DNA of 64,000 nucleotides from Trichobilharzia regenti (GCA_944472135.2 OX235266.1:15169925-15233924); one strand, 5' to 3'. Shown: positions 1 through 11,420, counted from the first letter of the stretch. Translations and numbers: made by a program. The notes: generated by a model not told the origin, from the sequence alone.

Positions 1-239
1 AGATTATTTATTATCCTCCTCTGATTTGACTGACTGGTGGTAATAATATCTTCCATATCTCTGGTATCTGCGTTGAGTCGCTTCTATTGCATGTGTTGTG
101 TTGAGTGTAGACTCGATGAACCAGACAGGAGTCAGTAATCAATCTCTCTCTCTCCACCTACACAGATTGCTTCTTACAATTTTAACTCTCACACAGTAGT
201 GTGGGAGAGTTAAATATATAGACAAACAGAAGATGTAGC

Positions 240-780
240 AATAGCATGGATCACCAGTATCCCCCATCGTAGCAGATATATTTATGGACTTGCTGAGAAA
301 ATATTGCTCTTAATACATTCAATTAATCCTACTCCAAAAATATGGTGGAGATATGTGGATGACACTTTCATAGTGTTAAAAACAGACAAATCTCCAGCTT
401 CTGGACACACACATATAAACTCATTAGTAGGGGAATAAAATTCACATCTGAGTCGGAAAATGACCAAGGAGGATTATCTATGATGTTAGGCTGTAAAATA
501 AAACGAATAGAAGAAAGTAAACTACACACTAGCGTGTATAAAAAACCAACACATTCCGGTAATAGATATTTAGACATTAATTTGCCCCATCAGTTTTCTG
601 TAAAGGCAGGCTTAGGTGTCTAACAAACAGAGCAGTAGCACTAGGTATTACAAGAAAAGACCTAAACGATGAAATGAAACAGACAGAAGAATAGCTGGCT
701 CCTGTTAAATGAATAACTATCCTATAAAATTCAATAGAGCGATAGAAAAATGCCAAAAGTAAAATAAGAATAATAGGGAA
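240..780 (+). mobile_element. Penelope-like element fragment (RT palm region, decayed)
   Basis: Reading the plus strand gives the Penelope-type reverse transcriptase signature YVDDTF (YVDD codons at 352-363), followed by the usual downstream pattern in which a stretch like KKPTHSGNRYLDI is recognisable about 60 codons later. Several stop codons and frame changes interrupt it, so it is a dead remnant. The left end may continue outside the window. The assignment rests on resemblance to the other PLE copies here (9.4, 49-51 and 46.8-47.7 kb). Confidence 0.6.
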
Positions 781-781
781 A

Positions 782-1160
782 TGATATGTACCCATATGAT
801 GTGTTGTGTTTTTGACATTCTATTATATTTTGCAATGTATACATGCATCGATATTTCATTATAATTGACAATATGTTTTTGTCTGTCCACTAACTAAATA
901 AACATGTATGACCTTGTTATCACATGACATTACAATCAATCATGTTAAGACTGTCTATTTATTGGTTCATGTGTATTAGCCATTTTCATATATACTTTTG
1001 TATTGGACACTTGTTCGTACATTTTGTACTTATTCACTCACACTCTTGTGTGACAATTATCTTCCTTGTCTGGAAATACAAGTATCATCGTAAACCTCGT
1101 GGTCTTCTGATTTCCGCCTTCTTGCGTCAGGACTATTAACTACTCGACGAGTACATAACA
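782..1160 (+). mobile_element. LTR of a CsRn1-like Ty3/gypsy retrotransposon (copy 1)
   Basis: This block is closely similar to 1819-2149 over nearly its whole length; both share the start TGATATGTA and the end GTCAGGACTATTAACTACTCG...ATAACA. Just after its end lies TTGGCAACGGGGAAAA, which fits a primer-binding site and matches TTGTCGACGGGAAAAA after copy 2. Only about 50 bp of internal sequence follow before unrelated DNA, so this is an LTR plus primer-binding site and not a complete element. Boundaries are approximate (a few bases). Confidence 0.7.
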
Positions 1161-1215
1161 TAATTGGCAACGGGGAAAACTCTAATAACTCACTCAGCAG
1201 CAGTACATAACATAA

Positions 1216-1561
1216 TTACTGAAAGAGCATGCAAACAAGTGTCCAAAATAATTTATGTAATAGGTAAAAAAAGGTTAATAGGAGGAATAGTGAAGAAAAA
1301 GATGTTACTAAAATGTCATACAAAAAAATGCACAGAATAGTATTGATAACAAAATCGTTGAATTTGGAATTATACCCCAGGGAAGAAAGAAGTAGGGGTT
1401 GGAGAAGTCTCTGCTGTCTACATAAATCAGGATTTTCCATTCGAATTGCTAAGGTCAATTCACTGAAAAGTATACGGAGGCTTACTGTTTTCGGGAGGCT
1501 TCTCTTGACTTTATAGATAACTTTGAATGAATTCTCCTTACACATATTGAGTGATTACTAT

Positions 1562-1607
<46 letters not shown>

Positions 1608-1800
1608 TACAATATAGCACCCTTAAGTGATCCACTGTTACGTTTAGGTAGCCAAGTGGGATAGTATTCTTTGGCTCTCTTAGATAAAACACGCGTTGAA
1701 CGACCTATGCATATCTTGGTTCACATGAGCAAGTAAATTGGTGTAGATACACATAAAAGTGGTTAAATGAGATAGTTTATCTTCAGAGTTGTTGAAGATA
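1216..1800 (-). mobile_element. Penelope-like element fragment (GIY-YIG endonuclease / C terminus)
   Basis: On the minus strand 1740-1620 reads as a worn GIY-YIG-type patch (FTCSCEPRY...), and 1545-1330 reads FKVIYKVKRSLPK followed by NPDLCRQQRLLQPL. This is the order of the C-terminal part of schistosome PLE proteins (compare the open copy at 34650-35489, ending with KPSLCIQKEM...LNLPW). An AT microsatellite at 1565-1603 splits the fragment. Frameshifts and stops make it non-functional. Confidence 0.6.
1565..1603. repeat. (AT)n microsatellite
   Basis: About 39 bases of uninterrupted AT dinucleotides lie inside the PLE endonuclease remnant. Confidence 0.95.
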
Positions 1801-1818
1801 ATAGACGGCTTGTGAATA

Positions 1819-2149
1819 TGATATGTATCCACATAATATGTGTGTTTGTTTTTGACAGTCTGTTATATTCTGTTATGTATATATGGATCGATATTCCATT
1901 ATAATTGACAATATGTTTTTGTCTGTCCACTAACTAAACAAACATGTCTGACCTTGTTATCACATGACAATACAACCAATCATGTTAAGACTGTCTATTT
2001 ATTGGTTCATTTTTGAACATTCGCTCATACACTTGTGTGAGATTGATTTTCCTTGTTGTTTGAAATATACAAGTATCATCGTGAACCTGGTGGTATTCTG
2101 ATTTTCGCCTTCTTGCGTCAGGACTATTAACTACTCGACGGTTATAACA
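1819..2149 (+). mobile_element. LTR of a CsRn1-like Ty3/gypsy retrotransposon (copy 2)
   Basis: Homologous to 782-1160. It begins TGATATGTA and ends ATAACA, followed by a primer-binding-site-like TTGTCGACGGGAAAAA and then directly by a gag start at 2171. Relative to copy 1 it lacks about 45 bp in the TATTGGTTCAT...CACACTCTTGTG part. It acts as the 5' LTR of the truncated element below. Confidence 0.75.
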
Positions 2150-2170
2150 TAATTGTCGACGGGAAAAATT

Positions 2171-2476
2171 ATGGACTCTTCTAAATTGGAATTACTATTT
2201 GAGCGACAAACGAAATTGATGGAAATGCTCATCAACCGATAGACTGGTTCAACTTCACCTTCAAGCAATCCCAATCATACCATGCTACCATCTATCGACG
2301 GCATTGTGATTAGTATTTCACAATTCAATTATGATCCAGATGCTAATGTCACTTTTGACACATGGTATCAACGTTATGAGGATTTATTCACAGTTAATCT
2401 CACCTCTCAAGACGATGCTTGGAAGGTGCGAGTGTTATTACGTAAATTGGGTCCCGCAGAATATCAAAGGTACTGC
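2171..2476 (+). pseudogene. Truncated gag of a CsRn1-like Ty3/gypsy retrotransposon
   Basis: The ATG at 2171, 22 bp after the LTR end, opens a frame beginning MDSSKLELLFERQ. A TAG at 2240-2242 interrupts it, and the same frame continues through SQFNYDPDANVTFDTWYQRYEDLF, which resembles the N-terminal Gag of schistosome gypsy elements. After about 100 codons the sequence jumps without any stop into LTR-like DNA at about 2477. The rest of gag and all of pol are missing, so this is an internally deleted element and cannot be functional. Confidence 0.7.
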
Positions 2477-2546
2477 AACCTGGTGGTTTTCTGATTTCCG
2501 CCTTCTAGCGTTAGGACTAATAATTACTCGACCAGTACATAACAGA
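2477..2546 (+). mobile_element. 3'-terminal LTR remnant joined to truncated gag
   Basis: The sequence from AACCTGGTGGTTTTCTGATTTCCG to GTACATAACA matches the last ~70 bp of the LTRs at 1091-1160 and 2085-2149. It is fused directly to gag codons, giving 5' LTR, gag stub and LTR 3' end in 0.73 kb. Confidence 0.7.
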
Positions 2547-2569
2547 ATACCACTTTCATCGGCACAGGG

Positions 2570-3130
2570 ATGAAGTGTTCTTTTTTGACTTTAGAATTTA
2601 TGTGTTTACCTACAAAGCGTGAGGGATGGCCATTCTCAAGTAGCATCTTCTTCAAAAGAGTGATCTCTCTTCTCCTACTAACTCAGCGTTGCAGATTCTC
2701 CAGATTCTAGTCGCGATAGATATTATCAGGTTTCACTTGTGACTGATAGGTACCCAACTGTCAAAGTTTGACAACTGTTCGTTCCAGGTAGACTTCCTAT
2801 ATGCTGATCTACTCAGAGTCCTATCAGTACTTTTTTGTTCATCAGACGTCCAAGAAGAAGACTCTGTGTCCCGTTTCTGCTTCAAATGTCAATTTGATGG
2901 CTGGGTGGTAGCTATTGAAACCTTGAAGGACATTATTTAGCTCACATATGCTATCACAAAGGATAAAAGTGTCATCAACGTACACTGCGATGCAGAAAAA
3001 AGTTGTCGACAGTCGATTCCAACGAACCATTTTTCAAACTTACCATGAAAATGTCTGCAAGTACCCGGTCTGAAGGTGAACCCATAGTCTTTCTGTCTGT
3101 AAATAATACCGTTAAATATGAATTAGAAGC
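2570..3130 (-). mobile_element. Penelope-like element fragment (RT palm to linker)
   Basis: On the minus strand 3030-2842 is open and contains AVYVDDTFIL, the PLE catalytic motif, followed by AIKLTFEAETGHRVFFLDV. Further on, 2690-2575 gives LLENGHPSRFVGKHINSK, the linker found in other PLEs of this window (GYP..FI.K). Upstream codons (about 3125-3030) read YRQKDYGFTF-like RT sequence with a frame break. This is a dead 5'-truncated copy. Confidence 0.65.
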
Positions 3131-4879
3131 TAAAAATGCATCTAAGTAGAAGTTATTCTAACTTGGATGCTTGTATTCCAAAATGTTTAAGTCTCTACCT
3201 TCCAAAAACTTGCACAGAAAACAAACTGTCTCAGTGAATTATATACATAATTATTAGGCCCCACGTTGTGAACATTGGATATCGGTGAACACCTACTGAT
3301 GGGGCGGTGTAGTATGATTTTTAAATGACAAATGAATCTCTCTCCAAGTAGACTATATATATGACTGAAAGGTTGAAACATAAGACGGTGTAAATTTTTT
3401 CCCCAAGCATACTTTTAGGAGAGAAAAGAATATTGGCGGTTACACAAGATACTCTGTATTCAAACGCAAGTGTTTATCCTATAAATCCTAAGGTATTTGT
3501 TCCATTACGATCAGAGATAAATCAGAGGAACTAATTGATTATTCACATTACGAAGTATATTTCAGAATCATAAACCCAGAGCGATAATGATTTTTAACTA
3601 ACTAGGGATTTTGAACAAAAGACCGAACATAATAAAACACACAGAGTGCCGAATAGCTTATATGCTTTGCCCAGTACCACCAGTTTAACAAGTCGACATA
3701 AACAGTGGAGGTGGACAGCCGGCGTTGGATAAAGAGTGCTGTAGACTAATAAATTTGAGGAACTATCTACCGCCACACACTCATTATTTAGAACTGCGCT
3801 CAGTCATCGAAGCTAAAATAACACTTTATTTGATTTTACCTAGCTGTAAGTTTGTCAATTCAGTCTTGTGTATTTATTGTCCTGTGGTATAATGCACTAA
3901 TTAATTAATTATTTATTATTGTTATTATTATTCCGTTGTGTTCCGAGTGGAAAAGTGGGAATCGACAGCACGTCTTCACTTTCTCCTGTTCTCTTCAGTC
4001 CTCTTCAACTGGCCTCACGATCCTCCTATAGGATTTCGTTGTACTTCTCATATGATCTCTTCCTCGTCACCCTCCAATCCTCCACTTGTCACCCGATTGT
4101 CTTCTCAGTGTGTGTGTGTTCAACCCACCTCCATTCCTTTCGGCATATTTGATGAGTAGCAGGTTCTCGCTCGGTGGTTCGTTCCCAGAGCTGCTTGTTA
4201 CTGATTGTTTCTAGCTGGCCATCTGATGTTCAGTGTGGAGCGTAGGCGGCTGTTCATAACAGACTGTAGTGACGTGTTTGAAATGCTTCTCGTGAGGCTG
4301 ACACCAGGTTTCTGATGCATATGGACGTTTGAATAAAGCAAGAACAACAGTGGTTTGTGCAGAATACAGTGGTGCCATCGCTATTTATTTCGTTGGCTTC
4401 TCATCGGTTCAGCTAGTCACAGCCCAAAGTCATTAGTAAGTATATCTTCAGAAACAATTTTAACATACTTACGCACAGAAAGTTCATTTCAAAATAAATC
4501 AATTATTATATGCATTCAATAATGACCATACACAATGGATACTTTCGACATTACGCAATCAGTTGAAAGAGAGGGTGAAAATATCCAGTTATCAGGCAGG
4601 TGAAGGAAACACTGATAGTCACTTATTTCCGAATGCATATAGTAGTGATGATGAATGACTCATCACTGGTGTTGGAGATCCGAAGTTTTTCACTTTGTGC
4701 TGAGTGCACTAGATTTACAAGCTGATTTCACAATAATCAAGGTCTACCCTGACTTTCTGACTCTGGCTACCTTTGACGTATTGATCTGTGCTGCCCAGTA
4801 TCAGTTGAAACGATGCGGCCTAGCCAGATAGGTGAAGTTTGGAATTGACCTCTTTCATACTTCACCTATCGATTTTGTT
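3131..4879. other. No recognisable gene
   Basis: AT-rich DNA with only short unconvincing reading frames. A C/T-rich stretch at 3960-4150 and the end ...AATAAAGCAAGAAC near 4333 could be the 3' part of an unrecognised retroelement, but no coding motif supports this. Confidence 0.4.
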
Positions 4880-5118
4880 TATTCCTTTACGTTCCCCGTG
4901 GAACATAGGAGGCTTCAAGCTAGATGCTTGAGGTTTCGGTAGCAGTGGTATGCGTTATTGTACGGGATGAGATTCTTAGCCTCATGCCTAACCTTCCCTC
5001 TTTACCAGACTTATCACAGGCTTAGCTTGGTAAAAGAGTGCGTCGGGCGGGATAGAAATCCAGACCACATACGTGATCGGTGAGCATTCTGCAGCTGTGA
5101 CACCCACCCACGGCCATC
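4880..5118 (-). mobile_element. tRNA-derived SINE, family B
   Basis: Minus-strand SINE. The tRNA-like head lies at the right (GTGGGTGTCACAGCTGCAG... with the degenerate B-box region near 5040-5060), then a body containing AGGTTAGGCATGAGGCT, then a tail with the palindromic AGCTTGAAGCCTCC/GTTCCACG part ending at AAAGGAATAAA. Six other copies lie in this window (22375, 23150, 27950, 28378, 31840, 54381). Confidence 0.7.
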
Positions 5119-5866
5119 TCCTGTTGATAATGATTGGTCATCCTCATGATTTCTCTGTCTTCTCTATGTTCACTTGCAGTCCTCTCTGCCAACCTGCTAG
5201 TTTATGTAACTGCAAATAGAAAATCAATGAATGTGTGTGTGGTACATTTTATGTGTGTGTATACGGTAATTTACTGTTGCATAACTGAAGTATTACATCT
5301 GAGAAGGTCTCACAAATAAATAAAACTTTCAAATCAAATAAATTCTACTGATATCCTATTGTTAAATAATGTTGAATATCAACTGGCTTCTAATTTAATC
5401 TGATTTAGAAACAGAATAATTACAATATCAAATAAATTATGCACTTAATTTAAACACAAATCATATTGAACATTGATCAGTGGGTAGAGGAGATTGAACT
5501 GGTTCAGTTATTAGTGAATGATTGTGTACTTCAATGGTTTAATGTACTATAGAAGTATATTGCTTAATGCACTTTCTTGAGTACTATTCATCTCCTCTTC
5601 ATCAAGTACATTAAGTGATGACATTGTTTTCAGAATAATAATGAAATTGACGCATTCCAATCCATAGTATTACTAACGTTATGTAATGCCTATCCTCTAT
5701 CTGAATGAATGAATGTGTTGGGTTTCTTCTGAACGCACCTCTTTTTCATTGAGTAACTATTATTTCTTGTTGTGTGTTGTAGAACTCTATGAATTGATGA
5801 AAGATAGAAAAACTTATTCGATAAATGAAAGATCGTCAACACTAGATGAGATTTCAGATTTTAGAA
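5119..5866. other. No recognisable gene
   Basis: AT-rich sequence with no coding pattern I recognise. It contains TGTGTG runs at about 5230-5260. Confidence 0.4.
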
Positions 5867-6000
5867 AGAAGTGAACGCGAAGTTCAGCAAAGATGGCGAT
5901 CTTTACGGCGATTTCATTCTCAAAAGCACCTGTACAATCGCATTTATATAGATTATTTTACATGGATACAATTATTATTTGTTTAGTTCTACATAGTAAC
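5867..6000 (-). repeat. Inverted 3'-terminal tail of a Penelope-like element
   Basis: About 90% identical to the reverse complement of 8018-8155 and in the same orientation as 14476-14620. All contain CGATTTCATTCTCAAAAGC and CTGTACAATCGCATTTAT. It sits directly 5' of the plus-strand PLE copy, so that copy is bracketed by inverted terminal segments. Confidence 0.75.
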
Positions 6001-6044
6001 CTTTATAGTGTGTCATGATCACTTGGGCTTCAACTGCATCTTAC

Positions 6045-6776
6045 AAGAATTGAATAATTCCCATCCTTCGATTAAATTCACAATGGAATTAGAAAACGAT
6101 TCAAAGATTCCTGAAGAGGTCTATCCAGAGAAAACCGACATGGAATGGCCAACTAACGCATTTCTATAGTTGGATACCTTTGAGCCGAAAACACGCTCTC
6201 ATCAGAGCACTAACTCATCGCATTAGAAAAATCTGCAGCAGCGATTGCATGGAAGAGGGGCTCCTATTCCTCAAAAATATCATGGCTCAAAATGGCTACC
6301 CGACACGTTTTGTCAAAAAGAACATGAAACCGAAACCAAAAAGAGAAGAATGCAATTCAGCGCCAAAGAAAACGCCGTATCTGAATCTGAATTTCAAGGA
6401 GATTTGGCAGCTGATATCCTGAAGAAGAGAATATCCAGCTCTTTAAAGAAGACCTTCCCTGCATTGACACTAAGAGTGACATTCTCTAGCCGTCAAATAC
6501 TTCGAAACAACACGAAGGAAAAACTCTCGCATATAACCAATTCAGTGTGCATATACCAGTTCACTTGCTCGTGAGGAGCTAGGTACATAGGTCGTTGTAT
6601 GCGAGTCCTTTCAAAACGTGTCAGAGAACATTACCCAGCGTGGCTGCAATGAGGAGGCAACGGTTCAATCCTAAGTGCCATTATTGAACATCTGGTCAAC
6701 ACCTCCCACAACATCTCAACAGATTCTTCCAAAGTGATTTACAAAGTCAACAGAAACCTACCAAAAGCGGTATGTT
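6045..6776 (+). mobile_element. Penelope-like element copy, RT C-terminal part and endonuclease
   Basis: Plus-strand reading gives SIKFTMELEND (RT thumb side), then ALIRALTHRIRKICSS, MAQNGYPTRFVKK and KRRISSSLKKTFPALTLRVTF, then ITNSVCIYQFTCS, the start of the GIY-YIG endonuclease with a Cys-containing finger, and then RYIGRCMRVLSKRVREHYPAW. Frame changes at about 6245 and a TGA at 6572-6574 break it. The end of the protein (…NRNLPKAV) is cut at about 6776 by an LTR insertion. The last codons reappear at 7353-7440. Confidence 0.75.
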
Positions 6777-7156
6777 TTTGTTATGTTGCTGCTGCTGAGT
6801 GGTTAATAGTACTTTCCCCGTCGCCAAATTGTTATGTACTCGTAGCTAAATTATTGTTGTGGACTGGTCGAGAATTTAATAGTCCTGACGCAAAGAAGAC
6901 GGAAATCAGAAGACCACTACGTTTGAGATGATACTTCTATTTCCAAACACAAGGAGAATGCAAAAGTGGTATCACACCAAAGTAGAGTCACACGAGATTG
7001 TGTGAGCGAAATATATATGAATGTCCAGACAAGTGTGTGAACAAATCAATAGACAGTCTTAACATGAATGGCTAATTATAATGAAGTATCGATCCATATA
7101 TACATAGCGAAATATCGGAGACATGTCAACAACCACCATATATGGATATATGTCAG
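6777..7156 (-). mobile_element. CsRn1-like LTR with primer-binding site, inserted in a PLE
   Basis: On the minus strand this shares the LTR landmarks of 782-1160 (GTACATAACA end, TCAGGACTATTAAATTCTCG, TAAGACTGTCTATTG), though more diverged. Forward 6815-6829 is the complement of a TTTGGCGACGGGG primer-binding site, so about 50 bp of internal sequence (6777-6829) remain. That internal stub matches the one after copy 1 (GCTGCTGAGTG…), so the two insertions have the same short structure. Confidence 0.65.
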
Positions 7157-7286
7157 CAAGCAACGGACTGTCAACAAACGCTCATATTATATATAATATA
7201 AGGAGATTATACGTTGTTAAAGGAGACAGGTTCATCAAGGTGAAATGGTCACAGACTAAGCGAGCAAACAGAAAGAGAGATCACCA

Positions 7287-7332
7287 TACACACACACACA
7301 TATATAGATATATACATATATATAGATACATA
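7287..7332. repeat. Compound CA/TA microsatellite
   Basis: CACACACACACATATATAGATATATACATATATATAG-type simple sequence between the LTR insertion and the resumed PLE end. Confidence 0.9.
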
Positions 7333-7352
7333 TCAGTTTCCGACTTCTTTGT

Positions 7353-7440
7353 ACTACAGAACCCTCGAAATATGCATCGGAAGCCGGAGCTGTGTGTTCA
7401 AAAGAAATTAGTCCAACCTCTACAACTACCATGGACCTAG
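7353..7440 (+). mobile_element. C-terminal end of the interrupted Penelope-like element
   Basis: Plus-strand codons read RKPELCVQKKLVQPLQLPWT followed by a stop at 7438-7440. This is the conserved PLE C terminus (also at 10312, 18280, 31260, 33690 and 34650). It completes the copy that starts at 6045 and is interrupted by the LTR at 6777-7156 and a microsatellite. Confidence 0.75.
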
Positions 7441-8155
7441 TTTGGTATGTTCCCCTTGCTTCCATTTTTTCTCTTCTTCGTATTTTTTTGTTCTCTCTTT
7501 TCCTTTTGAGCATTTTTTTCGTTCACCTTGTCTCTGATCCTTATTCCCTCAGTCTTCATTAAATTCACCTAAATTTTTTCAGTTATAAGAACAGTTATTT
7601 TAAGTTTGTTTCCATGCTCCTCCTGATCACACTTGTAATCCGTTTAAAATGACTATTTTACAATTATATTCTCATCCTGTGTAATGTTTTTCTTTCTATG
7701 CCTCTTGTAACCCTAACTAACACTTCATTTCAAGTTGAAAATTTTGATTTCAATTTGTTTCCATGCTCATGTTTTTCACACCTGTAATTCGTTCTATCCC
7801 TGCGTCTCTAAGCCTCTTGTAATTCATATCGAGTTGAAAGTAATTATCACCTTTTATTCGTCTTTAAAATTTGTATTTCTCCAGTTATCAAATATTAATT
7901 TTGCATACGTTGTAACTGTTTTCTAATCCTATGTGTAATCTTGTCTCTCTAAGCCCCTTGTAATCTATATTTGTACCTTCAAACTTTCATATCAAGTTGA
8001 AAATTATTACCACCTTTGTTACTATGTGGAATTAAATAAATAAATAATAATTGTATCCATGTAAATTAATCTATATAAATGCGATTGTACAGCAGCTTTT
8101 GAGAATGAAATCGTCTAAAAGATTGCCATCTTTGCTGATCTTCGTGTTCTCTTCT
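7441..8155 (+). mobile_element. 3' untranslated tail of the Penelope-like element
   Basis: A T-rich tail follows the PLE stop, with repeated pieces such as TTTCAAGTTGAAAATT and CTCTAAGC(C)CCTTGTAAT occurring two or three times. It ends with the 8018-8155 block, inverted at 5867-6000. The same tail is present on the minus strand at 14476-15160, so it belongs to the element. Confidence 0.7.
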
Positions 8156-9400
8156 TTCTAATGTCCATATGGGTATTTCAAATTTTATTTCGAAGTCAAC
8201 TGATGTCAAATACTACTAAAATCACAAAATGTAATGGACAGGAATATACAGGCACTGTACCCTATCGATAACTTTGAAATATTGAAGACTGTCAGCATCG
8301 TTTTCTTTTGTTTTACTTCGTGCTACTGATAAGAATTTTTAAGTGGTATATGTTATACGATGTCGTCTGCAAGAATTTAAGATGAAGAAGCGATGGATAC
8401 GCATGGTTGAAATCAATAGAAATGAAGTGAAATCCAGACGACAGTGTTAATCTCACTGTAAGACATAAAGGAGACTTTCTGAGACCCTTGAATCTTGTAA
8501 CTGTGTGTGTGTGAGTGTGTGAACTGAATGTGAAACTACGTCTTGTTACGTATTTTGGACTAAGTTTTGTAATGACAGAAGACATGGGCCAGGCAACAGA
8601 TCGTTTGTTTATTGATGAAATCAAGAGATATTTATATATTTTAAAGTACATTATTATTCGTAATTATTAACAAAGAATCAGCGTCTTTTGATTGGTTGTT
8701 TTCTTGCCGAAGGTTATTCTGTCATCTCTTTGTGGCTGTTTCTTTGAAGATCACAGCATATATCTGCGAATCGTATCCGCCCACGCAAAGTCTTTGTCCT
8801 TGTTCTTTTCTCATGACCAAGATTTGGGACGTACGCATTGACGTAAATTTCTGTCTACCATTTTCGGCTAGCAGACAGCTCTCACCACAGTTTTCACTTG
8901 GATCATGGGGAAAATTTACTTGATAATGTCTCATAGTGTGTTACTGATGACCACCAAGTTTCGACGACAATTTATTGCCGGCTTCGTTTGTAATTTCTCA
9001 TCTCATTTTACATCTCTTGATTTGCATTGGTAGTAATAATTTCCAAATCTCTGGTATTAAGTGATGAGCTATTTCTATTGTATGTTATTATACTGTACCA
9101 CAGTGCCCAAATTATATTCATGTGTTTCTCTTTTAATCTTTCTTAGGTGTCCCACTTACTGGTCATTTCTATAAAAAATACTTCGTCTAACCTTCCAATT
9201 AAGGGAGTCAAGATACTCTGGTATAGGCGAGGTGCCATGTTTGCGGTCTCTTAACTGATGTAATCTGCCTATTCTTCTTTAATGCTCCAACTCCCCCGCC
9301 AATTCTTTACTTCGTTGCCCAAAAAAGAGTTTGTTACATTGCAGAGGAAGCTGAAAACTGTCAGCCAGATAACTGGTGTGTCTGTTGTGTCAATCTCTTG
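8156..9400. other. No recognisable gene; two short repeat matches
   Basis: 8570-8660 (GACAGAAGAC..GGGCCAGG.AACAGATCGTT) matches 55520-55600 in the same orientation, so it is a dispersed repeat of unknown family. 9030-9115 resembles 43-100, and its CTGTACCACAGTGCCCAAAT is the complement of a piece at 54215-54285, suggesting a PLE-associated flank. No coding pattern is visible. Confidence 0.45.
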
Positions 9401-10368
9401 ATACATTTTATCAATAGACATATAAACTCATACAAGAAATTGGCACAAGGTATGTTGAAGATACAGAGATTGGGCAGAGAATATTTGATTTGAGTCACGC
9501 ATCGTCTCTATTAGACTCTTTCAACAATGTGCACAAAAGCATCACTTTCACGATGGAGCATAAAGATGATGAAGAATTCCATCTTTTGGATGTAAAGTTG
9601 GAGAAAAAATACGATGGGACACTCGAAAGATCTGTACATCGTGAAGATATAACGATTGGTCTCTATTTGAATTTCAACAGCCTCTGCCCAGTGAGATACA
9701 AACGAACGCTGGTGAAAATGCTTTCTCTAGAGCGAAGAGAATATGTTCACCGAGCAAACTAGACAATGAACTAATTAATGCTTCTTGAAAAATGCTTGAA
9801 AGAAAATGGTTACCACAAAGTTTCGTTAACAACAAATATGGGAAGAATGAACTCTCAAGAAGCTTGATACAGCTACAGTCAGTAAGAAGCCTATTTTCAT
9901 CAAACTCGACTACAAGGGGCGAAGACATTATAAGAATGGTAAATAAAAGATTAAGCGCAGCCCTTTCTAGGACGTATCCTGCAGCATTATTAGTCTCTCT
10001 GCGCCGAATAACCTCTTCACTGATCAGTCAAAGATTGACAAGTACTCTTCAATGTTACCTGCAACTGTGTATACCAATTCACGTGTATCTGCTGGAGCAG
10101 TTACATTGGAAGAACAGAGAGGAGGCCCCACGTCAGATTATGCGAACATGTACCAAGGAGCCTCCGGTTAAAAGAACCGAATTGTTTAATCTCTTCAATC
10201 GCCCCAAACAACTCAATGACACAGGGTGTGCTGGAATCATTCAAAACAATTAACAGACAAAGTACTCAAGTCTTCTCAGGTTTGCTGAAGCTATAGTGAT
10301 AAGCGACGATTGAAGCCAGATTTATGTGTCCAAAAAGGATTCGTTGTTGGACTTCAATTACCCTGGTG
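9400..10368 (+). mobile_element. Penelope-like element copy (RT palm to C terminus)
   Basis: Plus strand: RYVEDTE (YVED codons at 9451-9462, where YVDD is usual) is followed by an open run 9490-9762 containing SITFTMEHKDDEEFHLLDVKL. Then come NKRLSAALSRTYPAALLVSL at 9940-10005 and an endonuclease region with frame errors. At 10312-10368 the codons read LKPDLCVQKGFVVGLQLPW and a stop. Several frameshifts make it inactive. The Asp-to-Glu change in the catalytic pair would itself impair RT. Confidence 0.7.
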
Positions 10369-10974
10369 ATTCACTTCTTAGTAACTCTTTGTTTTTCTAA
10401 TTTTGTTAACTTATCTTTTCACTCCCCCCACACCCGCTTTATTTTTCGCTTGACTCCACTAAGAGATCATTTTTCTTGATCTTCTAAGTTCTGCTCACTG
10501 TATTACATCACCAACTTCTCATCTGACCTCATGTGCACCGAAATTGTAAAATTTTGATCTTCTCTTATCTAATTACGTAACTTTTACTAATTTTCTTTTG
10601 TTACCACCCCACCAACACAACTGTTAATAATTATTTTTTCAAGAAACTTCTCTTTAACAAGATGTATATATGTCGTAACACTTTAGACACCCTGTAAGTC
10701 TCAATGCCTTATTTCACTATGCTGACAATATGCTTGCTAGTGGACAAAAGTTTGTTAACGTTGTACACTTTTTCATTTTATTAAAGAATTCAGGTTGTGC
10801 ACAGCTGATGAGAACCAACGAAATAAAATGGATCCAGACAATTCTGTGCCAATGTTTTTTTCTTTCTTTGTTCAAAGAATGTTCTCTTCGATGGACTCCT
10901 CATCTGACTCTACAGATATATATATATGTATATATATGTACGCTTAATGTTTAGAGAAGTTATTATTTATTAAA
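10369..10974. other. PLE 3' tail then unassigned DNA
   Basis: T/C-rich sequence after the PLE stop is probably its 3' untranslated part. From about 10700 I see no element that I can name. A TATATATGTATATATATGTA run lies at 10917-10938. Confidence 0.4.
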
Positions 10975-11420
10975 TTGATGCAGACCTTTATCAACCAACA
11001 ACTGTATTCGCTCTCTACTGAATATCAGATGGCCGGCTCGGAAAGAATCATCAACAAGAAACTATGGAAACAAACAAAACAAGAACAAATCGCCAACCAA
11101 AAAATATACAGGAGAAAGTGGAGATGGATTAGACACTACTCGATAAGGAGGCCGCTGGGTGACATCACGCGCGCCTCAAGCCATTGATCGAGTGGAACCC
11201 AACAGAATGGGAAGCGGCGATGGGATGTCAGTGCAAGGGTGACATGGAGGAGATCGTGTGAAGAGGAGGAGTTGAAACAGTATGGACTAACTAACATGAA
11301 TGCAGGTGAAAAGTACAGCAGAAGGAAGACAGAAGTGGCATGTGGAGACGTGCAGTTGAAGCCCTACGTTTCACTAGGAACCCAAGGGAACAATAATAAT
11401 AATAAAATGATGTCTTTGCT
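10975..11420 (+). mobile_element. RTE-like (SR2-type) retrotransposon, C-terminal fragment
   Basis: The plus strand reads NKKLWKQTKQEQIANQKIYR, then RRKWRWIRH, and later (frame shifted) GKRRWDVSARVTWRRSCEEE. This is the KLW..T.Q......RRWKWIGHTLR...RGRP..TWRR pattern that closes the RTE reverse transcriptase ORF. It ends with (AAT)n, typical of this family. It is 5' truncated and frameshifted. The same piece recurs at 15775 (+) and 48080 (-). Confidence 0.7.

Noticed and set aside
5800..5870. Hammerhead-like TAGATGAGATTTCAG...GAAAG
   Set aside because: No pairing stems I or III could be drawn around it.
7256..7513. Minus-strand 85-codon ORF
   Set aside because: Low-complexity translation across the CA/TA microsatellite, opposite to PLE coding sequence.
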